Positions 19,652 to 30,459 are shown, counted from the first letter of the stretch. The stretch: DNA of 64,000 nucleotides from Buchnera aphidicola (Tetraneura ulmi) (GCF_964058925.1 NZ_OZ060366.1:162308-226307), one strand, 5' to 3'. The notes: generated by a model not told the origin, from the letters alone. Numbers and translations are program-made.

Positions 19652-20584
19652 TTATCCTATTTTCCTAGTACCTTTTTGGTCTATTTTACATATATAAACA
19701 AATCCTTTATCTTTATTTACATAGTTTTTTTTTAAAGTTGAAGCTATTTTTTTTGCTGTTTTTATATCTTGGCTAATTGCAAAAAAGCTAGGTCCTGAAC
19801 CAGATATTCCACAACTTATTGCTCCATCTTTTTTTACCATAGATTTTACTTTTTTAAAATTAGGAAGTAATTTCATTCTATAGGGTTCAGCAATAATATC
19901 TTTTATAGATTTTGCAGCTAGTATTTCTTGATTAGTATAAGATGCGTGAATAAAAGTTGCTAAATTTCTGCTATGTTGAATACATGTAGAATTACTATAT
20001 GTATTCGGTAATATAGATCTAGATTGAAAAGTTGATATATTTATTCCTGGCCAGGCAACAATCCACAACCAATTTTTAAAATATGGAATATTTTGTCCAA
20101 TAATATCGTCTTTTTGTATAATTATTTGTATACCACCTGAATAACATGGATAAACGTTATCGTAGTGAATATTTCCTGAAAGATTTCCCTCTAACTGTCC
20201 CATTAAAATAATAAGTTCTTTATTGGAAAGTTTATTCGTTTTTGAAAATTCGTTAAGTGCTGTCATTGTTCCTACAATAGAACATGCACTAGAACCTAAT
20301 CCAGAGCCAATTGGCATATTTTTTTCTAAAACAATTTTTATTGGAATATTTTTTTTTATTTTTTTGCAGAAAAGTTCCCAACATTTATAAACGACGTTAT
20401 CTTCAACTTTTTTTGGAAGTTGATGCTTAAAAGTTCCAGTATTAACTAATTTAAAACAATTACTAGATGATATTGAAATTTTATCTCCTAGATTAGTACC
20501 ATCTATTGGTTCAATTGCAGCTCCTAAAACATCGAAACCTACTCCAATATTTCCAATGGAAGCAGGTGAATAAATTTTAATCAT
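19652..20584 (-). CDS. thrB: homoserine kinase
   Basis: GHMP-family kinase that phosphorylates homoserine. It has 310 residues, the E. coli length. The ATP-binding GHMP motif [11 protein letters not shown] is at residues 91-101, and the C-terminal [12 protein letters not shown] loop is present. It lies between thrA (23 bp upstream) and thrC (3 bp downstream) in the same direction. Confidence 0.98.
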   Translation of the reverse strand: MIKIYSPASIGNIGVGFDVLGAAIEPIDGTNLGDKISISSSNCFKLVNTGTFKHQLPKKVEDNVVYKCWELFCKKIKKNIPIKIVLEKNMPIGSGLGSSACSIVGTMTALNEFSKTNKLSNKELIILMGQLEGNLSGNIHYDNVYPCYSGGIQIIIQKDDIIGQNIPYFKNWLWIVAWPGINISTFQSRSILPNTYSNSTCIQHSRNLATFIHASYTNQEILAAKSIKDIIAEPYRMKLLPNFKKVKSMVKKDGAISCGISGSGPSFFAISQDIKTAKKIASTLKKNYVNKDKGFVYICKIDQKGTRKIG

Positions 20585-20607
20585 TTTTTTATATTCCTAT
20601 TTAGATA

Positions 20608-23070
20608 CTATGATAGTATTCTAAGTAAATCTGAAAATACTCCTGAAGCTGTAATTTCGTTTCCAGCTCCATATCCTCTTAGTACTAAAGGAATAGGATT
20701 ATAGTATTTTGTATAAAATATTAATGCGTTTTCTCCATTTTTTATATTATATAATGGATCAGTTTTTTTAATTTTTTCAATTTTTACTTGGCATTGTCCT
20801 TTATTGTCAATAGTTCCAATTAATCTGAGTACTTTATCTATTTTTTTTGCATTTTTTACTTTTTTACTAAAATCTTTGTTTACTTTTTTTAGTTTTAACA
20901 TGAATAATTCGATATCATCGATACAATGGATTTTATTTGGTAGTATGGAATCAATTTTTACATCTTTTAGTTCAGTAGAATATCCATATTCTCTAGACAA
21001 AATTACAAGTTTTCTCGCTATGTCTAAACCAGATAAATCTTCTTTAGGATTAGGTTCAGTAAAACCTAGATCTTTGGCTTTTTTTGTTGCTTCTGAAAAT
21101 GTAGTTGATTCATCATCTAATTTACCAAAAATAAATGATAAAGAACCAGATAAAATACCTCTAAATTTTATTAATTTGTCACCTGTTTTTATTAGATATT
21201 TAAGATTATTAATTACTGGTAAACTAGCTCCTACATTAGTTTCGTATAAAAATTTTTTTTTGTTTAAAAAAGCAGTTTCTCTAATTTTTTTATATAATTG
21301 ATAATTATTTGTATTAGATTGTTTGTTTGAAGTTATTATATGGAATCCATTTGATAGGAAATTAATGTAGTGTTTAGTAATATTTTGGCTTGCAGTACAA
21401 TCAATAATTACTGGGTTTCTAAAGAAATTGTTGTTTTTCCATTCAATAAATTTATCAAAATTAAATTTTTCTTTTGATAGATTTAATCTTTTTTCCCATT
21501 TATCTAAACAAATTTCATCTTTTTTAAATAGAAATTTTTTTGAGTTAGCTATTCCATGTATACAAATATAAATTTTTTCTTTTTTTAGTTCTTCTTTTTG
21601 CTTTTTTATTTGTTCTAAAAATGCTTTTCCTACTCCTCCTATTCCTATTAAAAATATTTCTATTATATTTTTTTTATTAAATATTTTTTCATGTATTGAA
21701 TTTATTCCTGAAATGACGTTTTTTTGATCTACAACAATAGAAATTGAATTTTTTGAATTTCCTAATGATATGTCATAAATATTAATTTTTTTGGAAGATA
21801 AAGCAAAAAAAATATTTTCAAAAATATTTGTTTGTTTTTTAAGTTGTTTTGCGACAATTGTAATGATTGATAAATTTTTTATAATCTTTATTGGTATATT
21901 TAAATTATTTTTTAATTCTAAATTAAATTCTTTTTTTAAAAAAGATTGAAAAATTGGAATTTGTTCTTCTAAAATGTAATAATTATTTTTTTTTTCAGAG
22001 GATGATTTAGTGGATATTGGAATCCAGATATCATTTTTATAGAAAAACGATTCTATTCTTTTTTTTATGTTTGTTATAGTTTTATTGATAGATTTTTTAA
22101 TAGAAATCATTGAAATATTATCAATATGAGTAATTCCAGTAATACTATTTTTTTTTTCTTTAATTTTAATTAAATTTTTATCAGAAATAAGCGTTCCCTT
22201 TAAACTAGGTTGATTTGTATTTTTAATATAGCAAGGGATTTTACGTTGCATAATAGGAAAAATAGTTTTTGGATGTAATATTTTAGAACCATAATAAGAT
22301 AGTTCTGTTGCTTCTTTATAAGATATTTTTTCTATTATCTTTGTTTTTGGTATTTCTCTAGGATCACTAGTATAGATACCATTAACGTCTGTCCAAATTT
22401 CTAAAACACTAGATTTTAAACATACGGCTAAAATTGCAGCAGAGTAGTCTGAACCATTTCTTCCTAAAGTAACTAATTCTTGATTTTCGTTTCCGGCGAT
22501 GAACCCAGGCATTAAAATAATATTTTTATTGGGAATTATTGTATTTCTTATTTTTTTTTCAGATTTTAAAATGTTTACTTTTGCATTTAAATAATTTCCA
22601 GTTGCTAATATTTTTTTTATAGGATTTAAAACGAATGAATGTTTTTCTTTACATTGTAAGATTCTATTCATAATGGCAACTGATAATATTTCTCCTCTAG
22701 AAATAATAAAAGCTTGAATGTTTTTTGGACATTTTTTTAGCAAATATATTGTTTTTATTAAATTTTCAAGATTTAGAAATTCTAAATCAATCAATTTAAT
22801 AAATTCTTTATTTGTAAAATTTGGTAAATTTTTATTAATTTCTTCTATAATTTTTTTGAATATTAATTTAATAAGTTTTATTTGTTTTGAAATTTTTTTT
22901 TCTGTTTTTGGTGTTTTTATTATTTTTGTTAAGTAGTCAGTAATAGTATTTGGTGCTGATAAGACTATAGATACTTGTTCTTTTTCAGAATTTTTAATTA
23001 TTATTTCTGAAACAATTAAAAATTTTTTTGCATTTTTTAAAGATGTTCCACCAAACTTAAGTGTTTTCAT
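20608..23070 (-). CDS. thrA: bifunctional aspartokinase I / homoserine dehydrogenase I
   Basis: Fusion of aspartate kinase (about residues 1-290, KFGGTSLKNAKKF at the start), a regulatory ACT region (about 310-450) and homoserine dehydrogenase (about 460-820, beginning IFLIGIGGVGKAFLEQI). I start it at the ATG that gives MKTLKFGGTS: this makes 820 residues, the E. coli length. The upstream in-frame TTG overlaps the GGAG Shine-Dalgarno and is rejected. First gene of thrABC. The ACT region is more diverged than the catalytic parts, so feedback control by threonine cannot be judged from sequence. No threonine leader peptide or attenuator is recognisable upstream. Confidence 0.97.
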   Translation of the reverse strand: MKTLKFGGTSLKNAKKFLIVSEIIIKNSEKEQVSIVLSAPNTITDYLTKIIKTPKTEKKISKQIKLIKLIFKKIIEEINKNLPNFTNKEFIKLIDLEFLNLENLIKTIYLLKKCPKNIQAFIISRGEILSVAIMNRILQCKEKHSFVLNPIKKILATGNYLNAKVNILKSEKKIRNTIIPNKNIILMPGFIAGNENQELVTLGRNGSDYSAAILAVCLKSSVLEIWTDVNGIYTSDPREIPKTKIIEKISYKEATELSYYGSKILHPKTIFPIMQRKIPCYIKNTNQPSLKGTLISDKNLIKIKEKKNSITGITHIDNISMISIKKSINKTITNIKKRIESFFYKNDIWIPISTKSSSEKKNNYYILEEQIPIFQSFLKKEFNLELKNNLNIPIKIIKNLSIITIVAKQLKKQTNIFENIFFALSSKKINIYDISLGNSKNSISIVVDQKNVISGINSIHEKIFNKKNIIEIFLIGIGGVGKAFLEQIKKQKEELKKEKIYICIHGIANSKKFLFKKDEICLDKWEKRLNLSKEKFNFDKFIEWKNNNFFRNPVIIDCTASQNITKHYINFLSNGFHIITSNKQSNTNNYQLYKKIRETAFLNKKKFLYETNVGASLPVINNLKYLIKTGDKLIKFRGILSGSLSFIFGKLDDESTTFSEATKKAKDLGFTEPNPKEDLSGLDIARKLVILSREYGYSTELKDVKIDSILPNKIHCIDDIELFMLKLKKVNKDFSKKVKNAKKIDKVLRLIGTIDNKGQCQVKIEKIKKTDPLYNIKNGENALIFYTKYYNPIPLVLRGYGAGNEITASGVFSDLLRILS

Positions 23071-23410
23071 ACAAAATATTATCTCCAAATTAATATTTTT
23101 TTTATTTTTTTTATATGATTTAATTTATTTGAATAGATTTTTTTAGAATAATAAAAAAATTATTATTTTTCACAGGTTTGAAAAATTTTTACATTAATGT
23201 TTTTAAATATTAACATACTACAGTTTCTTTTTCTTTAGTTGTTTATTCATTTTATTTTAGGATAATTTATTTTTTAATGGTTTTTATTTTTTATTTTTTA
23301 TATTTAATTTCTCAATTTAAGTATAAAAAAAATATATAAATATTATTTGAATAGAAAAACAAAGTAAAATACAATTATGTTTTTAATTATATAAATTCAA
23401 TTTTTTTTGT
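23071..23410. other. thrA-hpt divergent spacer, no gene
   Basis: 340 bp of AT-rich sequence between divergent thrA and hpt. It should hold both promoters. I see no run of Thr/Ile codons of a thr leader, no attenuator hairpin with a U-tract and no tRNA. Only short AT palindromes are visible. Confidence 0.6.
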
Positions 23411-23944
23411 ATGAAACATATTATTAAAGTAAGTATTTCTGAAATTGAACTTCATTCTAGAATTAACGAGTTGGGGAAACAGATCAGTAAAAATTATAAG
23501 AATAGTAATACTAAAATGATTCTTGTTGGTTTATTAAGAGGATCTTTTATTTTTATTGCTGATTTATGTCGTGCAATTAGTGTGACTCATGAAGTTGATT
23601 TCATGACAATATCAAGTTATGGAATCAACGTTTTTCCTAGTTTAGAAATTAAAATTTTAAAAGATTTAGATGAAGATATATTTGATAAGAATGTTTTAGT
23701 AGTAGAAGATATTATAGATTCCGGTTTAACTCTTCAAAAGGTATTAAACATTTTGAAGTTAAGGAATCCTCGTTCGATTTCTATTTGTACGTTATTAGAT
23801 AAACCTCAATGTAGAGAAGTTACGATTTCAGCAGATTATGTTGGTTTTTCTATTGAAAATGATTTTATAGTTGGTTATGGAATTGATTATGCTCAAAAAT
23901 ATCGTCATTTGCCTTATATTGGAAAAGTGGTTTTTTGTGATTAA
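23411..23944 (+). CDS. hpt: hypoxanthine phosphoribosyltransferase
   Basis: Purine salvage enzyme that makes IMP (and GMP) from hypoxanthine (guanine) and PRPP. It has 177 residues (E. coli 178). The PRPP-binding loop is [11 protein letters not shown] and the C-terminal region [18 protein letters not shown] is nearly identical to the family. The ATG lacks a clear Shine-Dalgarno. Convergent with pcnB, whose stop lies 19 bp away. Confidence 0.97.
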   Translation: MKHIIKVSISEIELHSRINELGKQISKNYKNSNTKMILVGLLRGSFIFIADLCRAISVTHEVDFMTISSYGINVFPSLEIKILKDLDEDIFDKNVLVVEDIIDSGLTLQKVLNILKLRNPRSISICTLLDKPQCREVTISADYVGFSIENDFIVGYGIDYAQKYRHLPYIGKVVFCD

Positions 23945-23963
23945 TTTTTTTATTAGAATTTTA

Positions 23964-25184
23964 TTATTTATATTTTTTCCATATTTTTTTTATTTTTTTC
24001 AATTGTATGTTTTTTTCTATTTCTGAACGTAATTTCAGAAGATTATAAGATTGTTTAAATTTTTTTTTTTTAGTTATTTTTTTTATAATTTTTTTGTTTT
24101 TAGAATTATTTTCTAACAACCACTGTAACTTCCATATTTCTTTGCTGTCTGATAAGATTTGTTTTGGTATCTTAAAATATGGAATAATTTTTTTTAAAAT
24201 TTTTTCAATAGAAATTAAAAATGCTTCTTTTTTTTCTATTTTTTTTTCTTTTTGTATTTTTTTTTTTGTTTCTATTAAAAAATACCATAGGATAGATGCA
24301 AATAAAAAGTCTGTTTCATCGTTTTCTTTTTTTTGTTTTTTTATTTTTTTATCAATTAATTTAATAGCTTTTATACTAATTTTTTTAATTAATTTTTTAG
24401 TTTCATAATTGATTTTAATATTTGAAAAAAAGAAAACTGAATTAAATAATTTATATTTTTTAAATTTTTGATATATTTTATATAATTCTCCTGTTTGTAT
24501 TAATTTACTGATTTCATAAAATAATCGAGAAGGTGGAATATTTCTTAATAAGATTGCTAATTTAGTTATTGGTTCTTCTGTTCTTTTTGAAATTTCCATT
24601 TTTAATTTTACTGAAAATCGAATGACTCTTAATATTCTAATTGGATCTTCTCTATATCTAGTTTCAGGGTCACCTATTAATCTTATTTTATTTTTTTTTA
24701 AATCTTTTATCCCCCCAACGTAATCTCGTATGCTTGAAGTATTAATATCATAATAAAGTGCATTAATAGTTATATCTCTTCTTTTATAATCATCTTCTAT
24801 ATTTCCAAAAATATTATCATTTAGTAACATTCCATTAATTGTTTTTTTTACTTTTTTGTTTTTTTTATATTTTGATTTTTTATTACAGTTTTTTCTAAAG
24901 GTTGATACTTCGATAAATTCGGATTTAAACATAATATGTACAATTCGAAATCTTTTTCCTACTATTCGACAGTTTTTAAATATTTTCTTTAGTTGTTCTG
25001 GAGTAGCATTAGTAGCAATATCAAAATCTTTCGGTAATTTTCCTAAGATTAAGTCTCTTACACTGCCACCAACTAAATAAGATTGATAACCCGTTTTTTT
25101 TAATCGAAATAATACTTTAATTGCATTTTTACTTATTTTGTTATTCGTTAGAGATTTGTAATTTTTATAAATAATTAATGTCAT
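23964..25184 (-). CDS. pcnB: poly(A) polymerase I
   Basis: Adds poly(A) tails to RNA 3' ends and so promotes decay. It has 406 residues against about 465 in E. coli; the loss is at the basic C-terminus. The nucleotidyltransferase motif LVGGSVRDLILGKLPKDFDIAT starts near residue 37, then CRIVGKRFRIVH and RRDITINALYY, which match PcnB more closely than the CCA-adding enzyme. In E. coli dksA also precedes pcnB in the same direction; gluQ, between them there, is absent here. The A-rich 3' half is Lys-dense. Confidence 0.92.
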   Translation of the reverse strand: MTLIIYKNYKSLTNNKISKNAIKVLFRLKKTGYQSYLVGGSVRDLILGKLPKDFDIATNATPEQLKKIFKNCRIVGKRFRIVHIMFKSEFIEVSTFRKNCNKKSKYKKNKKVKKTINGMLLNDNIFGNIEDDYKRRDITINALYYDINTSSIRDYVGGIKDLKKNKIRLIGDPETRYREDPIRILRVIRFSVKLKMEISKRTEEPITKLAILLRNIPPSRLFYEISKLIQTGELYKIYQKFKKYKLFNSVFFFSNIKINYETKKLIKKISIKAIKLIDKKIKKQKKENDETDFLFASILWYFLIETKKKIQKEKKIEKKEAFLISIEKILKKIIPYFKIPKQILSDSKEIWKLQWLLENNSKNKKIIKKITKKKKFKQSYNLLKLRSEIEKNIQLKKIKKIWKKYK

Positions 25185-25227
25185 TAGGTTTATTATTCAC
25201 AGCTATTGTTTTCATTCAAAATTAAAA

Positions 25228-25256
25228 AAATAAAATATAGTCTTTTTAAGACTATA
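25228..25256 (-). terminator. intrinsic terminator downstream of dksA
   Basis: TATAGTCTT (25236-25244) and AAGACTATA (25248-25256) form a 9-bp stem with a 3-nt loop. Read on minus, it is followed directly by TTTTATTTTTTTAATTTT. That is a full intrinsic terminator, 43 bp before the pcnB start, so dksA transcripts should mostly stop here and pcnB may need its own promoter or read-through. Confidence 0.8.
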
Positions 25257-25301
25257 TAGTTATCTGTTCTTTCATGGAATTATTTTAGTAGTTTTAAAAT
25301 T

Positions 25302-25331
25302 GATCAAAAGTACAAAATAGTACTTTTGATC
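25302..25331 (-). terminator. 12-bp hairpin directly after dksA
   Basis: GATCAAAAGTAC (25302-25313) and GTACTTTTGATC (25320-25331) are exact complements with a 6-nt loop, 9 bp after the dksA stop on minus. The sequence after it on minus is AATTTTAAAAC, only moderately U-rich. It may be a first terminator or a 3'-protecting stem in tandem with the stronger hairpin at 25236-25256. Confidence 0.65.
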
Positions 25332-25339
25332 TTTATTTT

Positions 25340-25795
25340 TTAACCCAATAATTGTTTTTCTCGAATTTCTGCTAATGTCTTGCAATCTATACATAAATTT
25401 GCAGTAGGTCTAGCTTCTAATCTTTTAATTCCTATTTCTATATTGCATGATTCACAATATCCAAAATTATTTTCCTTTAATTTATTTAATGTAATTTCTA
25501 TTTTTTTTATAAGTTTTCTTTCTCTATCTCTATTTCTTAGTTCTAAACTGAATTCTTCTTCTTGAGTAGCTCTATCGATTGGATCAGGAAAGTTTGTTGC
25601 TTCTTCTTTCATATAAGACATTGTTTTATATACTTCGTTTGTTAATTGATATTTCCATGCTAACAAAATTTTTTTAAAATGTTCTGTTTGGTTTTCATTC
25701 ATATACTCCTCGTTTTTTTTAATTTTATAAGGGGTTACTCCAGCCATGGATAATATACTTAAAGATGAAATTTTATTGGTTTTTCGTTTTTTCAT
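25340..25795 (-). CDS. dksA: RNA polymerase-binding transcription factor DksA
   Basis: Binds the RNA polymerase secondary channel and works with ppGpp to tune rRNA and amino-acid promoters. From the ATG ([10 protein letters not shown]) it has 151 residues, the E. coli length; an in-frame TTG four codons upstream is rejected. The coiled-coil tip keeps both acidic residues (FPDPIDRA) and the C-terminal zinc finger has four cysteines (YCESC and LCIDC). Sequence identity to E. coli is high for this genome, which speaks for strong constraint. Two hairpins follow the stop. Confidence 0.96.
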   Translation of the reverse strand: MKKRKTNKISSLSILSMAGVTPYKIKKNEEYMNENQTEHFKKILLAWKYQLTNEVYKTMSYMKEEATNFPDPIDRATQEEEFSLELRNRDRERKLIKKIEITLNKLKENNFGYCESCNIEIGIKRLEARPTANLCIDCKTLAEIREKQLLG

Positions 25796-26116
25796 TTTTT
25801 TTCTCAAATAATTTTTTTAAAATAAAAATCAATTTGTTAGTATAAATAAAAAAGTTTATATTGTTTAGTAATACTTACTTTTTAAGTTAATTTTTTTTTT
25901 CATTTTTTTTAAAAAATAAGATTATTTTTTGATTATTTATTTAAAATAATTTTTTTATAGAATTTATTAGTAAGAGAATTGTTTTAATAGGAATTAAATA
26001 TTACTATTTAATTTTAATATTTAATTAGATTTATCTAAAATACATTTTTTTATATTGAATTAGATTTTTTAATATAAGATTTTTACATATTGTTTTAAAT
26101 AAAAGTATTAATTATC
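25796..26116. other. dksA-truA divergent spacer, no gene
   Basis: About 320 bp of AT-rich spacer between divergent dksA and truA. It should contain both promoters. I see no open frame with family similarity, no RNA gene and no strong hairpin. Confidence 0.55.
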
Positions 26117-26917
26117 ATGAAAAAAAAAAGAATAGTAAAAAAAATTGCTTTATGTGTTGAATACGATGGAACTAATTATAATGGTTGGCAAAAACAAAAA
26201 AATACAATTACTACTATTCAAGAAAAATTAGAAACAGCAATTTCTATTATTGCAGATCATCCTATTAACGTTATTTGTTCTGGTAGAACTGATTCTGGAG
26301 TTCATAGTATTGGTCAGATAGTACACTTTAACACAACGTCTTTTCGAGAAGATTTTTCTTGGATTTTAGGAATAAATTCTTTTTTGCCTTCTGATATTTC
26401 TGTTCAATGGGTTAAAACTGTTTCTTTTAATTTTCATGCTAGATATAGTGCGTTATCTAGATTATATCGATATGTTATTTATAACAGTTCGTATAGAAAC
26501 GGTTTATTTTCAAACTTTTTAAATCATATTTTTAAAGAACTGGATGTTAAATTAATGATTAATGGAGCTAAATATCTTTTAGGAGAACATGATTTTAGTG
26601 GGTTTAGAGCTAAGAATTGTCAATCAAAGTCTGCTTTTCGTAACATTTCTAGATTAGATGTTTTTAGGAGAAAATTTTTTGTTATAATAGAAATAAAAGC
26701 AAATGCTTTTTTATATAAAATGGTTCGTAATATAGTTGGTTCATTGATTGAAATAGGATTAAAAAAAAAAAATGTATCTTGGATTAATACTATATTAAGA
26801 AGTAAAAATAGAAAATTATCTGGTCCTACGGCATTAGCTCGTGGTTTATATCTTGTTCATGTAGATTACCCATCTAATTTTGGTTTTCCTAAAATTTATA
26901 AAAAATTTTTTTTATAG
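26117..26917 (+). CDS. truA: tRNA pseudouridine(38-40) synthase
   Basis: Makes pseudouridine at positions 38-40 in the tRNA anticodon stem. It has 266 residues (E. coli 270). The catalytic Asp lies in SGRTDSGVHS and the family motifs YDGTNYNGWQKQ, RLYRYVIYN and NAFLYKMVRNIVG are present. A run of 12 A (26761-26772) lies inside the gene without frame loss. The stop codon overlaps the SD of leuB, which starts 11 bp downstream, so truA now heads the leu cluster. Confidence 0.97.
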   Translation: MKKKRIVKKIALCVEYDGTNYNGWQKQKNTITTIQEKLETAISIIADHPINVICSGRTDSGVHSIGQIVHFNTTSFREDFSWILGINSFLPSDISVQWVKTVSFNFHARYSALSRLYRYVIYNSSYRNGLFSNFLNHIFKELDVKLMINGAKYLLGEHDFSGFRAKNCQSKSAFRNISRLDVFRRKFFVIIEIKANAFLYKMVRNIVGSLIEIGLKKKNVSWINTILRSKNRKLSGPTALARGLYLVHVDYPSNFGFPKIYKKFFL

Positions 26918-26928
26918 AGGTATAGAAA

Positions 26929-28032
26929 ATGAGTAAAAAATATAAGTTAGCTATTTTATCTGGTGATGGTATAGGTCCTGAAATTATGGAAGAAGGAATT
27001 AAAGTTTTGGAAGTAATAAGAAAAAAGTTTAAGTTAAAGTTAGATATAAAGGAATATTTTGTTGGAGGTATTGCTATTGATAAGTTTGGATTAGCTTTAC
27101 CTAAAGATACAATTAGTGGTTGTTTGATGTCGGATTCAGTTTTATTCGGTTCAGTAGGAGGTGCTAAATGGAAACATTTTCCTGTTGAACAGCAACCAGA
27201 GAGAGCATCTTTATTACCGTTAAGAAAATTATTGAATTTATATGTTAATATCAGACCTTCTAAATTATATTCGAGTTTATCTCATTTATCTCCTCTTAAA
27301 GAAGAGATTGTAAGTAATGGATTTGATATTTTATGCATTCGAGAATTAATAGGAGGAATATATTATGGATCTCCAAAAGGACAAAGAATAGATAGTTTTA
27401 AAAAGAAATATGCTATTGATACAGCAATTTATCATGAAAATGAAATAACTAGAATAGCAAATGTTGCTTTTAAGATGGCTAAAAATAGAAGAAAAAAGGT
27501 TACTTCTATTGATAAGTCTAATGTATTAGAAACTTCAATTTTATGGAGAAAAGTAATTAATAAAGTTTCTAAAAAATATCCAGAAGTATCTTTAAATCAT
27601 TTATATGTAGATAATGCTAGTATGCAGATTATAAAAAATCCAATTGATTTTGATGTAATGTTATGTCCTAATCTTTTTGGAGATATTTTATCGGATGAAT
27701 GTGGAATGATTACTGGTTCTATTGGAATGTTACCTTCTGCAAGTTTAAATGAGTCAAATTTTGGACTATATGAACCAGCAGGTGGATCTGCACCAGATAT
27801 ATCTGGTAAAAATATTGCTAACCCAATTGCATTAATTTTATCAATTTCGATGTTATTTCGATATAGTTTTAAACTATTATACATAGCAGATTCTATTGAA
27901 TCTTCGGTAATTGATGTATTAAAAGATGGTTACAGAACTTTTGATATTATGACAACAAATGTCAATGAAATACTTCTTAGTACTAGTAGTATGGGAAGTA
28001 AAATTGCTGATTATTTAAAAAATAAGGATTAG
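26929..28032 (+). CDS. leuB: 3-isopropylmalate dehydrogenase
   Basis: Oxidises and decarboxylates 3-isopropylmalate in leucine synthesis. It has 367 residues (E. coli 363). The NAD- and substrate-binding motifs are [14 protein letters not shown] at the start, [10 protein letters not shown], and [25 protein letters not shown] with [11 protein letters not shown]. Its Shine-Dalgarno AGAGG (26916-26920) overlaps the truA stop codon, so it is translated from the truA message. It is the first gene of leuB-leuC-leuD-leuA, a permuted order relative to leuABCD. Confidence 0.98.
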   Translation: MSKKYKLAILSGDGIGPEIMEEGIKVLEVIRKKFKLKLDIKEYFVGGIAIDKFGLALPKDTISGCLMSDSVLFGSVGGAKWKHFPVEQQPERASLLPLRKLLNLYVNIRPSKLYSSLSHLSPLKEEIVSNGFDILCIRELIGGIYYGSPKGQRIDSFKKKYAIDTAIYHENEITRIANVAFKMAKNRRKKVTSIDKSNVLETSILWRKVINKVSKKYPEVSLNHLYVDNASMQIIKNPIDFDVMLCPNLFGDILSDECGMITGSIGMLPSASLNESNFGLYEPAGGSAPDISGKNIANPIALILSISMLFRYSFKLLYIADSIESSVIDVLKDGYRTFDIMTTNVNEILLSTSSMGSKIADYLKNKD

Positions 28033-28036
28033 TTTA

Positions 28037-29452
28037 ATGAAAAAAACTTTATATCAAAAAATATATGACAATCACATTGTTTCTGAATCTAATAATGAAC
28101 CTCCAATTTTATATATTGATTTACATTTATTACATGAAGTTACTTCTCCGCAAGCTTTTGCTTCTTTACGGAATAAAAATAGATTAGTTAGACGTCCAGA
28201 AAAAACTTTTGCTACTATGGATCATAATGTTTCGACCACAAGCAAAAATATTTTTAATACTGGAAAGTTAGCAAAAATTCAAATGGATATGTTATCAAAA
28301 AATTGTAAAGAATTTAATATTCAGTTATTCGATCTAAATAGTTCTTATCAAGGTATTGTTCATGTTGTTGGTCCTGAACAAGGATTAACGTTACCTGGTA
28401 TGACAGTTGTATGTGGTGATTCTCATACTTCTACTCACGGAGCTTTTGGGACTTTATCCTTTGGAATAGGAACTTCTGAAGTTGAGCATGTATTAGCCAC
28501 ACAAACTTTAAAACAATTTCGTTCTAAAACAATGAAAATTACGATATCTGGAGAGCTAAATTTTGGTATTACAGCAAAAGATATAATATTAAATATCATA
28601 GGTCAGATTGGTATTTCTGCAGGAACAGGATATGTAGTAGAATTTTTTGGTCCTTCAGTTTCTAGTTTAAGTATGGAAGGTAGAATGACTTTATGTAATA
28701 TGGCCATTGAAATGGGAGCTAAATCAGCGATAGTAGCTCCAGATCAAATTACATATAATTATTTGAATAATAAAAAATATGCCCCAAAAGGCTCAGAATG
28801 GGATTCTGCTATAACTTTTTGGAATACATTAAATTCAGATATAGGAGCTAAATTTGATAATAGTTTATTTTTTGATATTTCTAATCTTACTCCACAAGTT
28901 ACTTGGGGAACTAATCCTGAACAAGTGGTTGGGATCAATGAATCAATCCCAAAGATGTCTTCGTTTAAGAATTTGAATAAAAGAATTGCTGCAGAACAAT
29001 CAATGAAGTATATGGATTTATTACCTGGAACAAAAATAACAGATATATCGATTGATAAAGTTTTTATTGGTTCTTGTACTAATTCTAGAATAGAAGATTT
29101 AAGGTTAGTAGCTTCATTAGTTGCTGGAAATCGAATTTGTAAAGGTGTTACAGGAATTATTGTTCCTGGTTCTAAAGTAGTAAAAAAACAAGCTGAAAGA
29201 GAAGGATTGGATAAAATTTTTATTGATTCTGGTTTTGAATGGAGATTACCTGGTTGTTCTATGTGTTTAGGAATGAATGAAGATAGATTACTTGCAGGAG
29301 AAAGATGTGCTTCTACTAGTAATAGGAATTTTGAAGGTCGTCAAGGAAGAGGAGGAAAAACTCATTTAGTTAGTCCAGCAATGGCAGCAGCTGCAGCTTT
29401 ATACGGACGATTTGTTGATGTTAGAACATTAAAAATACAAAAAACATTGTAA
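28037..29452 (+). CDS. leuC: 3-isopropylmalate dehydratase large subunit
   Basis: 4Fe-4S subunit of isopropylmalate isomerase, partner of leuD. It has 471 residues (E. coli 466). Cluster ligands are C347 ([11 protein letters not shown]), C407 and C410 (GCSMCLGMN), identical in number to E. coli. The start overlaps the leuB/leuC junction closely (4-bp gap, AAGGA before the ATG). Confidence 0.98.
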   Translation: MKKTLYQKIYDNHIVSESNNEPPILYIDLHLLHEVTSPQAFASLRNKNRLVRRPEKTFATMDHNVSTTSKNIFNTGKLAKIQMDMLSKNCKEFNIQLFDLNSSYQGIVHVVGPEQGLTLPGMTVVCGDSHTSTHGAFGTLSFGIGTSEVEHVLATQTLKQFRSKTMKITISGELNFGITAKDIILNIIGQIGISAGTGYVVEFFGPSVSSLSMEGRMTLCNMAIEMGAKSAIVAPDQITYNYLNNKKYAPKGSEWDSAITFWNTLNSDIGAKFDNSLFFDISNLTPQVTWGTNPEQVVGINESIPKMSSFKNLNKRIAAEQSMKYMDLLPGTKITDISIDKVFIGSCTNSRIEDLRLVASLVAGNRICKGVTGIIVPGSKVVKKQAEREGLDKIFIDSGFEWRLPGCSMCLGMNEDRLLAGERCASTSNRNFEGRQGRGGKTHLVSPAMAAAAALYGRFVDVRTLKIQKTL

Positions 29453-29460
29453 GGATATAC

Positions 29461-30069
29461 ATGATGAATAATAAATTTATAAGTCATTCCGGAATAGTAT
29501 TACCTCTGGATATTGATAATGTTGATACAGATGCTATTATTCCTAAACAATTTTTACAAAAGACAACTAAAGATGGTTTTGGAAAGTATTTATTTCATGA
29601 TTGGAGATTTTTAGATACAGAAAGAAAAAAAAAGAATTTGAATTTTATTTTGAATAAGATTGAATATCTTGATTCAAGCATTCTTTTAACTAGAAGAAAT
29701 TTTGGATGCGGGTCATCTAGAGAACATGCAGTTTGGGCTATTTTAGATTATGGTTTTCGAGTAATTATTTCTTCTAGTTTTGCAGACATATTTTATAGTA
29801 ATAGTGTTAATAATAATTTATTATTAGTAATCTTACCGGAAGATATAATCGATAATTTATTTAAATTAGTAAAAAATAATATTGGAATAAAGTGTATAGT
29901 TGATTTATTCAATCAAAGTATTATTATTCATAAAAAAAAATATGAATTTTATATCAGTAAATTTAATAAAGAAATTCTTTTAAATGGTTTGGATTCTATT
30001 GATTTAACAATGAAAAAAGAGTCTAAAATATCATTTTACGAAAGTAGCATTCCATCTTTTTTTAGATAA
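29461..30069 (+). CDS. leuD: 3-isopropylmalate dehydratase small subunit
   Basis: Swivel subunit of isopropylmalate isomerase. It has 202 residues (E. coli 201). Conserved motifs are NVDTDAIIPKQFLQKTTK, NFGCGSSREHAVWA and SSSFADIFYSNS. AAGGA overlapping the leuC stop serves as SD. Two adjacent ATGs (29461 and 29464) could both start. After leuD the cluster is interrupted by 390 bp before leuA. Confidence 0.98.
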   Translation: MMNNKFISHSGIVLPLDIDNVDTDAIIPKQFLQKTTKDGFGKYLFHDWRFLDTERKKKNLNFILNKIEYLDSSILLTRRNFGCGSSREHAVWAILDYGFRVIISSSFADIFYSNSVNNNLLLVILPEDIIDNLFKLVKNNIGIKCIVDLFNQSIIIHKKKYEFYISKFNKEILLNGLDSIDLTMKKESKISFYESSIPSFFR

Positions 30070-30459
30070 ATAATAAATTTTTTATTAATTTTTTTTTAAT
30101 ATTAAAGTGTTAGTTTTATTTTTTAATAATACATACATATTTTTTTTATTATTTATTTTTTATATTTTAAATAAAATTTTTTTAGAATTAATTTATTATT
30201 TAATTTTTTAAAAATGTTAATTACATTGGAGAAAAAATCGATTATTTTTTTAAATTTTTTTTAATAAAATATATTATTTTTTATTAAAAACTTTTGAAAG
30301 AAAACGTACATAATTATGAATTATTAATATTTTTAATAAGAAAATACATTGCTCATGGTTATGTACATTTTTTTTTAGAAAAATTTATAAATTATAAGAA
30401 TATATTTTCATTTAGAAAAATATATTTTTGGATTTAATAAAATATTAAGAGATATTTAT
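30070..30459. other. leuD-leuA spacer, possible scar of plasmid backbone
   Basis: 390 bp with no gene. In circular leuABCD plasmids this junction would carry the replication genes, so a remnant of repA or ibpA would be expected here; I can see no recognisable coding remnant. It holds GTACATAA (30306-30313) and TTATGTAC (30359-30366) as 8-base inverted repeats, and presumably the leuA promoter. An SD-like AGAG lies before leuA. Confidence 0.45.

Noticed and set aside
23071-23088. Upstream TTG start of thrA
   Set aside because: The TTG overlaps the GGAG ribosome-binding site, and the ATG at 23070 gives the family length of 820 residues.
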